Assembly (NCBI RefSeq): GCF_002086155.1
Contig: NZ_MVHE01000017.1
Coordinates: 1 to 64,000, forward strand
Length of the DNA stretch: 64,000 nucleotides
DNA from: Mycobacterium angelicum
Lineage (GTDB): Bacteria > Actinomycetota > Actinomycetes > Mycobacteriales > Mycobacteriaceae
Direction of reading: 5' to 3'
This document shows, piece by piece, positions 7,660 to 17,512 of this stretch (positions are counted from its first letter, which is position 1; each line of letters opens with the position of its first letter). The notes beneath the pieces were generated by a model, which was not told the DNA's origin, ran no database searches, and was given only the letters and a program-made list of their open reading frames with translations. A program made the position numbers and the translations under genes.

Positions 7660-8220
7660 GTGCCGTTATCGGAGTCGACCGTTGTCGGCGTATTGCTGGC
7701 CGCAGGTGCCGGCCGCCGGTACGGCAAACCGAAAGTGCTGGTCGAGGGCTGGCTGGAGATCGCCGTCAGCGCACTGCGCGACGGCGGCTGCGGCGACGTG
7801 ATCCTGGTGCTGGGGGCGGCCGAGGTTCCCGCTCCGCCGGGTGTCACCGCGATCATGGCGCCGGACTGGGCGCAGGGCCTGAGCGCCTCGGTGCGCGCCG
7901 GCTTGGCCGAGGCGCAGCGCAAGCAGGCGGACTACGCCGTCGTGCACGTGATCGACACCCCCGACGTCGGCGCTGCGGTGGTGGCGCGGGTTCTCGAGCG
8001 GGCGTTGGGATCCCAAAGCGGGCTGGCCCGGGCGTACTTCGGGGAGCGGCCCGGGCACCCCGTCGTCATCGCGCGCGACCATTGGGCCGGCGTGCTGGCC
8101 GGGCTATCCGGAGATCAGGGAGCGGGGGTGTACCTGCGCGATGCGCCCGGCGTCGAAGCGGTGGAGTGCGGCGACTTGGCTAGCGGTTGCGACGTTGACG
8201 TTTCTTCAGACCGTCGATAA
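7660..8220 (+). CDS. MobA-like nucleotidyltransferase (molybdenum cofactor cytidylyl/guanylyl transferase family)
   Basis: NTP-transferase-fold protein of 186 residues, related to MobA/MocA enzymes that attach CMP or GMP to the molybdenum cofactor of hydroxylases. The nucleotide-binding signature LLAAGAGRRYGKPK is at residues about 12-25. Asp in VIDTPDVG is a likely metal ligand, and the C-terminal motifs GHPVVIARDHW and GDQGAGVYL are typical. A GTG start at 7660 follows AGGAG. It is divergent from the hydroxylase operon it probably serves, giving the cofactor form used by the large subunit. The 3' end overlaps the convergent PadR gene by 41 bases. The cox cluster at 54-63 kb has no gene of this type, so this protein may serve both enzymes. 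Confidence 0.85.
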   Translation: MPLSESTVVGVLLAAGAGRRYGKPKVLVEGWLEIAVSALRDGGCGDVILVLGAAEVPAPPGVTAIMAPDWAQGLSASVRAGLAEAQRKQADYAVVHVIDTPDVGAAVVARVLERALGSQSGLARAYFGERPGHPVVIARDHWAGVLAGLSGDQGAGVYLRDAPGVEAVECGDLASGCDVDVSSDRR

Positions 8221-8719
8221 CCCAATGGACCCACTCGATTTCGTACTGGGTCCACCGTAGGCCTCCCTCGAGGACGGCCCGGGCGAAGAACGCGTCGTCG
8301 TCATCGTCGTCGGTCCAGTCGTAGGCGTCGAGGATCTCTTTGTAGTGAACGTGCTCCTGCTCGCATATCGACAGGAGCAGTTGCAGGTACTCCTGTTGCT
8401 GACTGGTCGTCAGCTGCCCGAGGAGGAAAACGCGCAGCATGGAGGCGTTGCGTATCGGCGGATCGTCCTGCGGAGAGGTCATCCATCGATACAGCTCGGC
8501 ACGCCCGGTATCGGTGATCGCGTACTCCTTGCGCCCGCGCGGACCCACGTCAGACACCTTGATCAGCCCGGTATCGGCCAGCTTGTTGAGTTCGCCGTAG
8601 AGCTGGCTCTGCGTGGCCGGCCACATGTTGTCCATCGACAGCTTGAATTTCTTCAGCAGGTCGTACCCGCTGGCGGGCTCCTGCGAGAGCAGTCCTAGCG
8701 CGGCATGTCGCAGGCTCAT
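8180..8719 (-). CDS. PadR family transcriptional regulator
   Basis: Winged-helix repressor of the PadR family, 179 residues. The N-terminal PadR domain reads MSLRHAALGLLSQEPASGYD then LLKKF, with the recognition segment SQLYGELNKLADTGLIKV and the wing GPRGRKEYAITDTGRAEL. The C-terminal Vir-type dimerisation helices contain a run of six Asp residues (WTDDDDDDAFF). It sits downstream of ansP2 on the same strand but has its own upstream region with two perfect TGACATGTCA palindromes, so autoregulation is likely. Possible targets are its own gene and, by a shared half-site, the molybdenum hydroxylase/MobA-like divergent promoter. Confidence 0.88.
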   Translation of the reverse strand: MSLRHAALGLLSQEPASGYDLLKKFKLSMDNMWPATQSQLYGELNKLADTGLIKVSDVGPRGRKEYAITDTGRAELYRWMTSPQDDPPIRNASMLRVFLLGQLTTSQQQEYLQLLLSICEQEHVHYKEILDAYDWTDDDDDDAFFARAVLEGGLRWTQYEIEWVHWVIDGLKKRQRRNR

Positions 8720-8743
8720 ATGGCTACTCTAACAAGTCACGCT

Positions 8744-8795
8744 TGACATGTCATTCACGATATGACAGCTATGACATGTCAACGGTGAAATGTCA
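8744..8795. promoter_or_regulatory. PadR operator cluster: two TGACATGTCA palindromes
   Basis: TGACATGTCA occurs at 8744-8753 and 8772-8781, centres 28 bases apart. Between them TGTCAT and ATGACA form a further inverted repeat with a 7-base spacer, and a half-site ATGTCA lies at 8790-8795. PadR proteins are known to bind ATGT/ACAT inverted repeats. The cluster lies just upstream of the padR-type start codon at 8719. Confidence 0.7.
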
Positions 8796-10229
8796 AGGCG
8801 TCACTGCGCTGGGGCTGGTCTCTTGAGCCGCCGTCAGCACGCGATTGCGGACCAGATACCAGCCACCGATCATCGCGGGCACCCCGAGCAGCAACGCGCC
8901 AAGCATCCAGGGGCCGTGCTCCTTGTCGAAGAACATCAGCACCAGCACGCCCAGCAAAAAGGCCAGCGTGACATAGCCGCTGTAGGGGGACAGCGGCATC
9001 CGGAACTTCGGCCGTTCCAGCTGCCCGGCCTTGGCCAGTTGGTAGAACCGCAGCTGGCAAGCCACGATCGTGGCCCAGGCCACGATCACTCCGGTCGCGG
9101 CGATGTGCAGGACGATCTCGAAGGCCTGACTCGGCTTGACGGCGTTGAGCACGATGCCGAACAGCCCGATTCCGGCGGTGAGCAGGATGCCGCCAAACGG
9201 CACCCCGTTCTTGGACATCGGCGCGGTGAACTTCGGGCCACTGCCGTTGATCGCCATCGACCGCAGGATCCGGCCGGTGGAATACAGTCCGGCGTTCAGG
9301 CTGGACAGCGCGGCGGTGAGCACCACGAGGTTCATCAGGCTGCCGCCCCCGGCGAAACCGACCTTGGCGAAGAAGGTCACGAACGGGCTCTCGTGGTCGC
9401 GGTAGGCGGTGTAGGGCAACAGCAGCGCCAGCAGCACCGTCGAGCCGATGTAGAACACCGCGATGCGGAACACCACCGAGTTGATCGCGCGCGGCATGAT
9501 CCGTTCCGGATCGGCCGTTTCGCCGGCCGCGATACCGACCAATTCGATTGCGGCATAGGCGAACACCACCCCGGAGGTGACCAGCACCAGCGGCAGCAGA
9601 CCGGCCGGCAGCAAGCCGCCATGGCTACTCCACAGCGACCATCCGGTCTGTTGACCGTCGACCTTGAAGCGCCCGGCCAGAAATACCGTGCCGACGACCA
9701 GGAACGTCACCAGCGCCAGCACCTTGATCAGCGCGGCCCAGAACTCGAGCTCGCCGAACAGCTTGACCGAGATCAGGTTCATCGACAGCACCACGATGAG
9801 CGCGACCAACGCCAGCGTCCACTGCGGCACGACCTGGAACGCCTTCCAGTAGTGGCAGTAGTGCGCGATCGCGGTGGTGTCCACGATCCCGGTCATGGCC
9901 CAGTTCACGAAATACATCCAGCCGGCGGCGAAAGCCACCTTCTCGCCGAAGAATTCGCGGGCGTAGGACACGAACGACCCTGACGACGGCCGGTGCAACA
10001 CGAGTTCGCCCAGGGCCCGCAGGATCAGGAAGACGAAGATGCCGCACACCCCGTAGACCAGAAACAACCCGGGCCCCGCCGACGCGAGCCGGCCGCCGGC
10101 GCCGAGGAACAGTCCGGTCCCGATCGCGCCGCCGAGGGCGATCATCTGCAGCTGGCGGTTTTTGAGGGCCTTGTGGTAGCCCGCGTCTTCGCGGGTGAGC
10201 CTCTCGGCGGCGACGTCTAGCGGTGGCAT
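8793..10229 (-). CDS. ansP2: L-asparagine permease AnsP2
   Basis: Amino acid permease of the APC superfamily (AAT family), about 478 residues and 12 membrane segments. The first helix carries the family signature [19 protein letters not shown]; further conserved blocks are [20 protein letters not shown] and [16 protein letters not shown]. Sequence and location next to the dnaK region agree with H37Rv AnsP2 (Rv0346c), an asparagine/aspartate-type importer. The ATG at 10229 ([15 protein letters not shown]) is preferred over the TTG at 10265 because it has AGGA upstream and matches the family start. It lies 46 bases downstream of the enoyl-CoA hydratase-like gene on the same strand. Confidence 0.9.
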   Translation of the reverse strand: MPPLDVAAERLTREDAGYHKALKNRQLQMIALGGAIGTGLFLGAGGRLASAGPGLFLVYGVCGIFVFLILRALGELVLHRPSSGSFVSYAREFFGEKVAFAAGWMYFVNWAMTGIVDTTAIAHYCHYWKAFQVVPQWTLALVALIVVLSMNLISVKLFGELEFWAALIKVLALVTFLVVGTVFLAGRFKVDGQQTGWSLWSSHGGLLPAGLLPLVLVTSGVVFAYAAIELVGIAAGETADPERIMPRAINSVVFRIAVFYIGSTVLLALLLPYTAYRDHESPFVTFFAKVGFAGGGSLMNLVVLTAALSSLNAGLYSTGRILRSMAINGSGPKFTAPMSKNGVPFGGILLTAGIGLFGIVLNAVKPSQAFEIVLHIAATGVIVAWATIVACQLRFYQLAKAGQLERPKFRMPLSPYSGYVTLAFLLGVLVLMFFDKEHGPWMLGALLLGVPAMIGGWYLVRNRVLTAAQETSPSAVTP

Positions 10230-10275
10230 TTCGGAATCCTGGAGCCCTTCGCCCGAGAGAGACAATGGCGTCAGG

Positions 10276-10938
10276 CTAACTCACCACAGGGCTTAGCGCC
10301 GCGATAGCCGGAGCAAACATGGTTTGCTTGATCGCGCCCAGCGTGCCGGGGTCCTTGCCGCCGAGCGGACGCAGCATCTCGACCGCCGTGGCGGTCACGT
10401 CCCCCTCGGCCGCGGTGGCGTCGACGATTCCCACGCGCGCCGCGTCCTGGCCGCCGAACCGGCGACCGGTCGTCATGGACGCGACCGCCGTCTGCGGTGA
10501 GAGTTTGGCCTGGATGAGTGCGGCCATGCCGTCGGTGAAGGGGATGCGAATGTCCACCTCGGGAAAACAGAAGTAGCCGCGGTCGGCCCGCATCACCCGG
10601 AAATCGTGCGCCGTGGCCAGCATCGCCCCGGCTCCGAAGGCATGGCCGACGATGGCCGCCGCCGTGGGAATGGGCAGGGTGAGCATGCGGGCCAGCAATG
10701 CGTGGACGCGGCCCACGTACCACGTGGTCTGGTCACCGTGGGCGCCGAGCCAGTCCAGGTCCAGTCCATTGGAGTAGAACTTGCCGACGGCGGTGGTCAC
10801 CAGCCCGTGTGCGTTGCCGGCCACGATCTCGTCGAGGTGTGCGTTGATGTCGTCGAGAAAGCTTGGCGAGAAACGGTTTTCGTCGTCGCCGAGATCCAGG
10901 ACGGCGATCTTCTCGTCGTAGTGCAGGCTGATTGTCAT
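10276..10938 (-). CDS. Enoyl-CoA hydratase/isomerase family protein
   Basis: Crotonase-fold protein of 220 residues, shorter than the usual 250-270. The oxyanion-hole segment is [13 protein letters not shown], and the second conserved helix is [20 protein letters not shown] followed by [14 protein letters not shown]. The usual catalytic Glu pair of hydratases is not clearly present, so it may act as a delta3-delta2-enoyl-CoA isomerase or a related CoA-ester enzyme; substrate unknown. The ATG overlaps the TetR gene stop by 4 bases (ATGA), so regulator and enzyme form a coupled pair that the TetR operator upstream should control. Confidence 0.85.
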   Translation of the reverse strand: MTISLHYDEKIAVLDLGDDENRFSPSFLDDINAHLDEIVAGNAHGLVTTAVGKFYSNGLDLDWLGAHGDQTTWYVGRVHALLARMLTLPIPTAAAIVGHAFGAGAMLATAHDFRVMRADRGYFCFPEVDIRIPFTDGMAALIQAKLSPQTAVASMTTGRRFGGQDAARVGIVDATAAEGDVTATAVEMLRPLGGKDPGTLGAIKQTMFAPAIAALSPVVS

Positions 10939-11564
10939 GCTGTTGTCCTTTCTGGTGCCCGGTCCGGTTCCCAGTCCGAGGGAGGCCCGATGTCGAGTAC
11001 GGCGGTAACCGCGGCGCGCAGTTGCTCGCGCGCGGTGGTGCTGCCGAGGCGGTTGCGGCGCAGCAGTATTGCGGTCGGCAGGTCGACGATGCAGGTGGTG
11101 ATCGTGTCCACGGCGGCGGCGTCCTTGCGGTTCCAGACGTGCTTGGTTAGCCGAATCATCAGTTTGACCAGCGCCGCATCCAGATCGGTGAGCTCGGCGG
11201 CGACCTCACCGGGCAGGTCGGGCTGCAGGAGTTGCTCGCGCTGCACGGTCAGCAGCAGTAGCGAGGAATCCGGATACCGCTCGGCGAACACCGCCGGTGC
11301 GTCGGCGGCGGCCACCACCGCATCGGTTCCGGTGGCGCGGTCGACCAGCGAGGTTTGCACGTCGAGAAACCGGCGTCCCGCCCGCAGCCACGCCCGGCCG
11401 ATCAGCCCGGCCCGCGATCTGAAGGTGTGATACAGCGCGCCGTTGGACAGACCGGCCGCGGCACTGATAGCCCGGATGGTCACCGCGGCCGGTCCTGAGC
11501 TGACGGCCAAGGACTCGACAGCATCCAGGACGCGATCGATGTCGTACACGCGGGGGCGCGGCAT
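10935..11564 (-). CDS. TetR family transcriptional regulator
   Basis: TetR-type repressor of about 209 residues. The N-terminal DNA-binding domain runs from RPRVYDIDRVLDAVESLAV to the HTH IRAISAAAGLSNGALYHTF then RSRAGLIGRAWLRA; the remainder is the helical ligand-binding domain. The ATG at 11564 is chosen over an upstream start at 11609 because a 26-base perfect palindrome (11573-11598) lies directly in front of it and would otherwise be coding. The gene is coupled to the enoyl-CoA hydratase-like gene by a 4-base overlap, suggesting that the ligand is a CoA ester or fatty-acid derivative, which is inference. Confidence 0.88.
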   Translation of the reverse strand: MPRPRVYDIDRVLDAVESLAVSSGPAAVTIRAISAAAGLSNGALYHTFRSRAGLIGRAWLRAGRRFLDVQTSLVDRATGTDAVVAAADAPAVFAERYPDSSLLLLTVQREQLLQPDLPGEVAAELTDLDAALVKLMIRLTKHVWNRKDAAAVDTITTCIVDLPTAILLRRNRLGSTTAREQLRAAVTAVLDIGPPSDWEPDRAPERTTA

Positions 11565-11572
11565 GCCTGGAC

Positions 11573-11598
11573 AGTAACAGAGCGTCTGCTCTGTTACT
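11573..11598. promoter_or_regulatory. TetR operator, 26-base perfect palindrome
   Basis: Arms AGTAACAGAGC (11573-11583) and GCTCTGTTACT (11588-11598) are perfect reverse complements around a 4-base centre. The palindrome ends 9 bases before the TetR ATG, the usual place for autoregulation. Confidence 0.8.
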
Positions 11599-11624
11599 AA
11601 TTTCGGCACCCGGGAACAAGACGG
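11597..11624. repeat. Left copy of a 28-base direct repeat carrying a SigH-like promoter
   Basis: CTAATTT, three variable bases, then CACCCGGGAACAA and ACGG: 24 of 28 bases match the copy at 13611-13638. It contains GGAACA (11613-11618), and 17 bases later GTC (11636-11638), the same spacing as the dnaK SigH-type promoter but with GTC for GTT. It points toward the HipA-like gene about 150 bases downstream. Confidence 0.65.
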
Positions 11625-11786
11625 ACCTACAGGCCGTCAAATTGGTTGACGTGCCAGACGCGCACCCCGCCAGGCGTTTGTGGCCGTTCATGATCATCAA
11701 ATACTTGGTGTGACCGGGCGCCTTGTGCACAGCCGACTATGGCCAGAATCGACTTCTGGGCTATACCACGACCTAGAGTTCGGACC

Positions 11787-12743
11787 GTGGTGGACACGTT
11801 TGAGGTGGTCGACCTCGCGGACTGGACGCGCGGTGAGAGTGAGCCAGGCGGGGACGAGGCCAAGCGCTGGTTCGTCGCTCCTGAAGCCTCTCGCCATGCC
11901 GGGCATTGGCTCTTCAAGCCCCGCCGAATCAAGGCATTGAAGCTATCGAAACGGCGGCGGCTGTTGGGCGATGAGCCCGATGTCTTGGTACGAGGAGAGA
12001 ACTGGGCAGAAAAGGTCTCTTACGAGCTTGCCAAGCTATTGCTCGTTCCAGCGGCGGAGACCGAACTTGCCACCGTCGTTCAGCTGCGCACTCACCAGCG
12101 TGTTTACGGCTCTATGAGCCGAGACATGCGACCCCGTACCTGGGCGTGGACACCTGGGGCAGCGCTGCTTGCCGAACGCGATGACGCGTTCGACGCCAAG
12201 TTGTGCCGTGGCCACACGATCGCTGCTATCGATGCCGCACTGGAGGGACTGCGAGGTCCGGTAAACACGGAGTATGTCGATTGGTCCGCTTTCGATGTCT
12301 TTGCTGGATATCTTCTGTTAGACGCGTGGATTGCCAATACCGACAGACATGCACACAATTGGGGGGTCTTGCAGAATCCAAAAGATGGCGCTATTTGCCT
12401 TGGTCCGAGTTTCGACCACGGCTCGGCGCTCGCTAGCGGTGACGGAGATCCGGCCCGCGCCGATCGTGTCCGGGAGAACACTGTCGAGCAGTGGTGCCAG
12501 CACGGACGAACGAAGCGCTTTGATGGGGGCGTGCCTAGCGGCCTAGTCGACATCGCCGGACGGGCTTTGGCGCTAGCAGGATCTAACGCAAGGCGACACT
12601 GGACCAGTCAAATAAACAATGTTGACCTGGATTTATGCTTCGATGTGGTTGCAGCCGTACCTGATTTGTCGGACCCGACCCGTAGTTTCTTGCGTACAGT
12701 ACTAGCCACTAATCGAAAGCGACTCTGTCATGCACTCGGCTGA
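11787..12743 (+). CDS. HipA-like Ser/Thr kinase-fold protein
   Basis: Protein of about 318 residues with the C-terminal kinase half of the HipA family. The catalytic motif is NTDRHAHNWGV (about residues 184-194; Asp186 as base, Asn191 as Mg ligand), followed by SFDHGSA, whose Asp210 corresponds to the second Mg-binding Asp. WLFKP near residue 40 supplies a possible ATP-contacting Lys and GENWAEKVSYELAKLL is the alpha-C-like helix. The classical HipA N-terminal subdomain and the SxxQxK-type P-loop are absent; the N-subdomain-like part may be in the overlapping HIRAN gene. The GTG at 11787 is preferred because family members start near VVDTFEVVDLADW; an ATG at 11739 would add 16 residues. It has no HipB antitoxin neighbour. 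Confidence 0.75.
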   Translation: MVDTFEVVDLADWTRGESEPGGDEAKRWFVAPEASRHAGHWLFKPRRIKALKLSKRRRLLGDEPDVLVRGENWAEKVSYELAKLLLVPAAETELATVVQLRTHQRVYGSMSRDMRPRTWAWTPGAALLAERDDAFDAKLCRGHTIAAIDAALEGLRGPVNTEYVDWSAFDVFAGYLLLDAWIANTDRHAHNWGVLQNPKDGAICLGPSFDHGSALASGDGDPARADRVRENTVEQWCQHGRTKRFDGGVPSGLVDIAGRALALAGSNARRHWTSQINNVDLDLCFDVVAAVPDLSDPTRSFLRTVLATNRKRLCHALG

Positions 12744-13506
12744 TCTGCTGCCATCGCTGATCGACCTCGGTGCCGACGTGCACAGATCTCGGTTGATCGT
12801 GACGCGTCGCGGTGTTGATGACGGCATTTACCGGGCTATCGGCTACCTCGACCAGGTCGATGCCGCCGGAGCATCACCAACGTATGAATTCACCTACCTG
12901 GCACGCGTAGCCAGCGATCCCGGCTTCGTCCCAATCGTCGGGTTTCGTGACTTAACGCGGCACTACCGTTCGCCCCGGCTATTTCCCTCTTTCGCCGATC
13001 GGGTGATGAGTGCGAAACGGCCGGATCGCCCACAGTACTTAACGGCGCTTGACCTCGACGCGGACGCTGGCGCTTGGGAGGTGCTCACTGCGTCGGGCGG
13101 GCATCGCGAGGGCGACCCGATAGAACTCATATCCCTTCCGCGGTACCACCGCGCCACCGGTAAGACTTCAGCCCATTTCCTAGCCCACGGCGTGCGACAT
13201 CGGGGTGCGGAAGTAAGTGCACACATCACTCAGTTGGCTTCCGGACACCGTTTGGGATTGGAACCAGATCCTGGCAACCCGGTCAACATCCGCGCAGTTC
13301 GGATCGTTGATGATGGTCTTCACATCGGGTTTGTTCCTGATCCGCTATTGGACTACGTACATTCCATCCTCGCCGGCGGCCACTACGCGCTGACTGTAGT
13401 GCGTGCAAATCCTGCCGAGACGCATCCGCATCTGCGGCTTCTGCTGCGGCTTAGCGGGCGGTGCAGCTACTTCGTGTTTGATGGTCCCGATTGGCGACAC
13501 GCATAG
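12730..13506 (+). CDS. HIRAN domain protein with HipA N-terminal-like region
   Basis: A 258-residue partner of the HipA-like gene, overlapping it by 14 bases. Residues about 70-135 contain YRSPRLFPSFADRVMSAKRP and EVLTASGGHREGDPIELI, resembling the N-terminal subdomain found before HipA-type kinase cores. Residues about 148-225 fit a HIRAN domain (HRLGLEPDPGNPVNIRAVRI then GLHIGFVPDPLLDYV), a fold known from Rad5/HLTF that binds 3' DNA ends. No catalytic motif is visible. The overlap implies coupled translation with the kinase, so the pair probably forms a complex in which this protein recognises DNA or neutralises the kinase; that is inference. Codon use is less GC-biased than in dnaK next door. 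Confidence 0.7.
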   Translation: MHSADLLPSLIDLGADVHRSRLIVTRRGVDDGIYRAIGYLDQVDAAGASPTYEFTYLARVASDPGFVPIVGFRDLTRHYRSPRLFPSFADRVMSAKRPDRPQYLTALDLDADAGAWEVLTASGGHREGDPIELISLPRYHRATGKTSAHFLAHGVRHRGAEVSAHITQLASGHRLGLEPDPGNPVNIRAVRIVDDGLHIGFVPDPLLDYVHSILAGGHYALTVVRANPAETHPHLRLLLRLSGRCSYFVFDGPDWRHA

Positions 13507-13610
13507 CGCCTCAGTGAAAGATCGGCTTCGCGCATTTCTACGTCCTGGTGTCGGACGGCGTTCGTCATGCATACGCGCTGTCTCGTCGGCCTGTAGTCGC
13601 ATATTTCGAC

Positions 13611-13638
13611 CTAATTTTCCCACCCGGGAACAACACGG
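13611..13638. repeat. Right copy of the 28-base direct repeat, part of the dnaK promoter
   Basis: CTAATTT, three variable bases, CACCCGGGAACAA and ACGG, matching 24 of 28 bases of 11597-11624. Beyond the repeat both copies keep GCCGT at the same offset. This copy supplies the -35 element of the dnaK SigH-type promoter. Together the two copies bracket the HipA-like/HIRAN gene pair. Confidence 0.65.
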
Positions 13639-13652
13639 GATTGGCTGCCGTT
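13627..13652 (+). promoter_or_regulatory. SigH-type promoter of the dnaK operon
   Basis: GGAACA (13627-13632), a 17-base spacer and GTT (13650-13652) match the mycobacterial SigH consensus GGAAYA-N17/18-GTT. It lies 134 bases before the dnaK start and just upstream of the first HAIR element, so HspR binding would block initiation or early elongation. Confidence 0.7.
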
Positions 13653-13666
13653 AGGATGATCAGCAA

Positions 13667-13687
13667 GTTGAGCGGACCACACTCAAG
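13667..13687. promoter_or_regulatory. HAIR element 1 (HspR operator) upstream of dnaK
   Basis: GTTGAGC, 7 bases, ACTCAAG matches the HAIR consensus CTTGAGT-N7-ACTCAAG with 7-7-7 architecture. It lies directly downstream of the SigH-type -10 element. Confidence 0.75.
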
Positions 13688-13721
13688 GATGGGTTGACAC
13701 GGCGACGCCGTCACAGGCAGT

Positions 13722-13742
13722 CTTGAGCGGGGTTCACTCAGC
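13722..13742. promoter_or_regulatory. HAIR element 2 (HspR operator) upstream of dnaK
   Basis: CTTGAGC, GGGGTTC, ACTCAGC: a second 7-7-7 HAIR element, 55 bases from the first. A TTGACA hexamer at 13694-13699 between the two could be the -35 box of a housekeeping promoter that this element would repress. Confidence 0.8.
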
Positions 13743-13785
13743 ATAGTGCAGTAAAGAAGCTCTACATCAATCAGGAGGATTCACT

Positions 13786-15650
<1,865 letters not shown>

Positions 15651-15654
<4 letters not shown>

Positions 15655-16295
15655 CCGAAGATATTCCACAGGAACACGTAACGGTCACCGACAAGCGGCG
15701 CATCGATCCCGAGACGGGTGAAGTACGGCAGGTCCCTCCCGGCGATACGCCGGGAGGGACCCAAGCCCCGGCAGAATCCGCCGCCAAAGTTGCCGAGCTG
15801 ACTGCCGATCTGCAACGGGTGCAAGCCGACTTCGCCAACTACCGCAAGCGGGCCTTGCGCGACCAGCAGGCAGCCGCGGATCGAGCCAAGGCGGCCGTCG
15901 TCAGCCAATTGCTGCACGCGGTGGACGACATCGAACGCGCCCGCAAACACGGCGACTTGGACTCCGGCCCGTTGAAGGCGGTGGCCGACAAGCTGATGAG
16001 CGCGTTGTCGGATCTCGGACTCAAGCCGTTCGGCGCCGAGGGTGAGGATTTCGACCCCGTCCTGCACGAAGCCGTGCAACACGAGGGCGGTGGTGGCCAG
16101 GACTCCAAGCCGGTGATCGGCAATGTCATGCGGCAGGGCTACCAGTTGGGCGAGCACGTGCTGCGCAACGCACTGGTCGCCGTCGTCGACACCGTCGCCG
16201 ACGACCCGCAAGGCCAGGCCGTGGAACCGGAATCGGAACCGGCTGCAACCGAGCTGGCCGACACGGGCGATAACACCGACACCGCGAGTGAATAA
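15651..16295 (+). CDS. grpE: Nucleotide exchange factor GrpE
   Basis: Releases ADP from DnaK; 214 residues. The conserved parts are the long helix [20 protein letters not shown] (about residues 55-75) and the beta domain with [12 protein letters not shown] and [20 protein letters not shown]. The N terminus ([20 protein letters not shown]) and acidic C terminus are disordered tails typical of mycobacterial GrpE. The GTG at 15651 overlaps the dnaK TGA (GTGA), implying coupling. A perfect 14-base-arm hairpin (15731-15761) lies within the coding sequence about 80 bases after the start and may modulate the dnaK:grpE ratio. Confidence 0.97.
15731..15761. other. Perfect 31-base hairpin inside the 5' end of grpE
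   Basis: Arms GGTCCCTCCCGGCG (15731-15744) and CGCCGGGAGGGACC (15748-15761) are exact reverse complements around the 3-base loop ATA. The hairpin encodes residues of the disordered GrpE N-terminal tail, so the sequence is little constrained by protein structure. Such a stable RNA stem could act as an mRNA processing or attenuation site between dnaK and grpE. Confidence 0.8.
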
Positions 16296-16336
16296 GGCAC
16301 AGAATCTACGGAAAGGGTGCGAGGGGGTGACGCAAT

Positions 16337-17512
16337 ATGGCCCAGCGTGAATGGGTCGAAAAGGACTTCTACAAGGAGCTGGGCGTCTCCTCTGACGCCA
16401 GTCAGAAAGACATCAAGACGGCCTACCGCAAGCTGGCTTCCGATCTGCATCCGGACAAGAACCCCGGCGGAGCCGAGCGGTTCAAGGCGGTCTCCGAGGC
16501 CTACAGCGTCTTGTCCGACGAGGCCAAGCGCAAGGAGTACGACGAAACCCGCCGGCTGTTCTCCGGCGGGGGCTTCGGTGGCGGCCGCCGGTTCGACGGC
16601 GGTGGCTTCGGTGGCTTCGGTGGTGGCGGCGGCGACGGCGCTGAATTCAACCTCAACGACCTGTTCGAGGCCGCGGGCCGCTCGGGCGGCGCCAACATCG
16701 GCGACCTGTTCGGCGGCCTCTTCGGGCGCGGCGGCAGTCCGCGTCCGAGCCGGCCGCGGCGCGGCAACGACCTGGAGACCGAGACCGAGCTGGACTTCCT
16801 CGAGGCCGCCAAGGGCGTAGCGATGCCGCTGCGGCTGACCAGCCCGGCGCCGTGCACCAACTGCCACGGCAGCGGTGCCCGGCCGGGCACCAGCCCCAAG
16901 GTCTGTCCCAACTGCAACGGCTCGGGTGTGGTCAACCGCAACCAGGGCGCGTTCGGCTTTTCCGAACCGTGCACCGATTGCCGCGGCAGCGGGTCGATCA
17001 TCGAGCACCCCTGCGACGAGTGCAAAGGCACCGGCGTCACCACCCGCACCCGCACCATCAATGTGCGGATTCCGCCCGGCGTGGAAGACGGGCAACGGAT
17101 CCGGCTGGCCGGGCAGGGCGAAGCCGGCCTGCGCGGTGCCCCGTCGGGCGACCTGTATGTGACGGTGCACGTGCGGCCGGACAAAATCTTCGGCCGCGAC
17201 GGCGACGACCTGACCGTCACCGTTCCGGTCAGCTTCACCGAATTGGCTTTGGGCTCAACGCTTTCGGTGCCCACACTGGACGGAACCGTTGGCGTGCGGG
17301 TGCCCAAGGGCACCGCCGACGGCCGTATCCTGCGGGTGCGCGGACGCGGCGTTCCCAAGCGCAGCGGCGGCAACGGAGACCTGCTCGTCACCGTGAAGGT
17401 GGCCGTTCCGCCCAATGTGGAAGGTGCCGCCCAAGAGGCGCTGGAGGCCTATGCGGCGGCCGAGCGGTCCAGCGGGTTCAACCCCCGGGCCGGATGGGCA
17501 GGTAACCGCTGA
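16337..17512 (+). CDS. dnaJ1: Chaperone protein DnaJ1 (Hsp40)
   Basis: Class I J-protein, 391 residues, delivering substrates to DnaK and stimulating its ATPase. The J domain (about residues 10-75) has the HPD motif in [10 protein letters not shown] long Gly/Phe region follows ([20 protein letters not shown]). The zinc-binding domain has four CxxCxGxG units ([32 protein letters not shown]). C-terminal beta domains run to the end. It starts 41 bases after grpE, and its stop shares one base with the hspR ATG (TGATG), so hspR translation is coupled. Confidence 0.98.
   Translation: MAQREWVEKDFYKELGVSSDASQKDIKTAYRKLASDLHPDKNPGGAERFKAVSEAYSVLSDEAKRKEYDETRRLFSGGGFGGGRRFDGGGFGGFGGGGGDGAEFNLNDLFEAAGRSGGANIGDLFGGLFGRGGSPRPSRPRRGNDLETETELDFLEAAKGVAMPLRLTSPAPCTNCHGSGARPGTSPKVCPNCNGSGVVNRNQGAFGFSEPCTDCRGSGSIIEHPCDECKGTGVTTRTRTINVRIPPGVEDGQRIRLAGQGEAGLRGAPSGDLYVTVHVRPDKIFGRDGDDLTVTVPVSFTELALGSTLSVPTLDGTVGVRVPKGTADGRILRVRGRGVPKRSGGNGDLLVTVKVAVPPNVEGAAQEALEAYAAAERSSGFNPRAGWAGNR

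Noticed and set aside
11597..13638. Direct repeats as phage or IS attachment sites
   Set aside because: No integrase, transposase or tRNA gene is nearby, the repeats are imperfect, and one copy is a functional-looking promoter.
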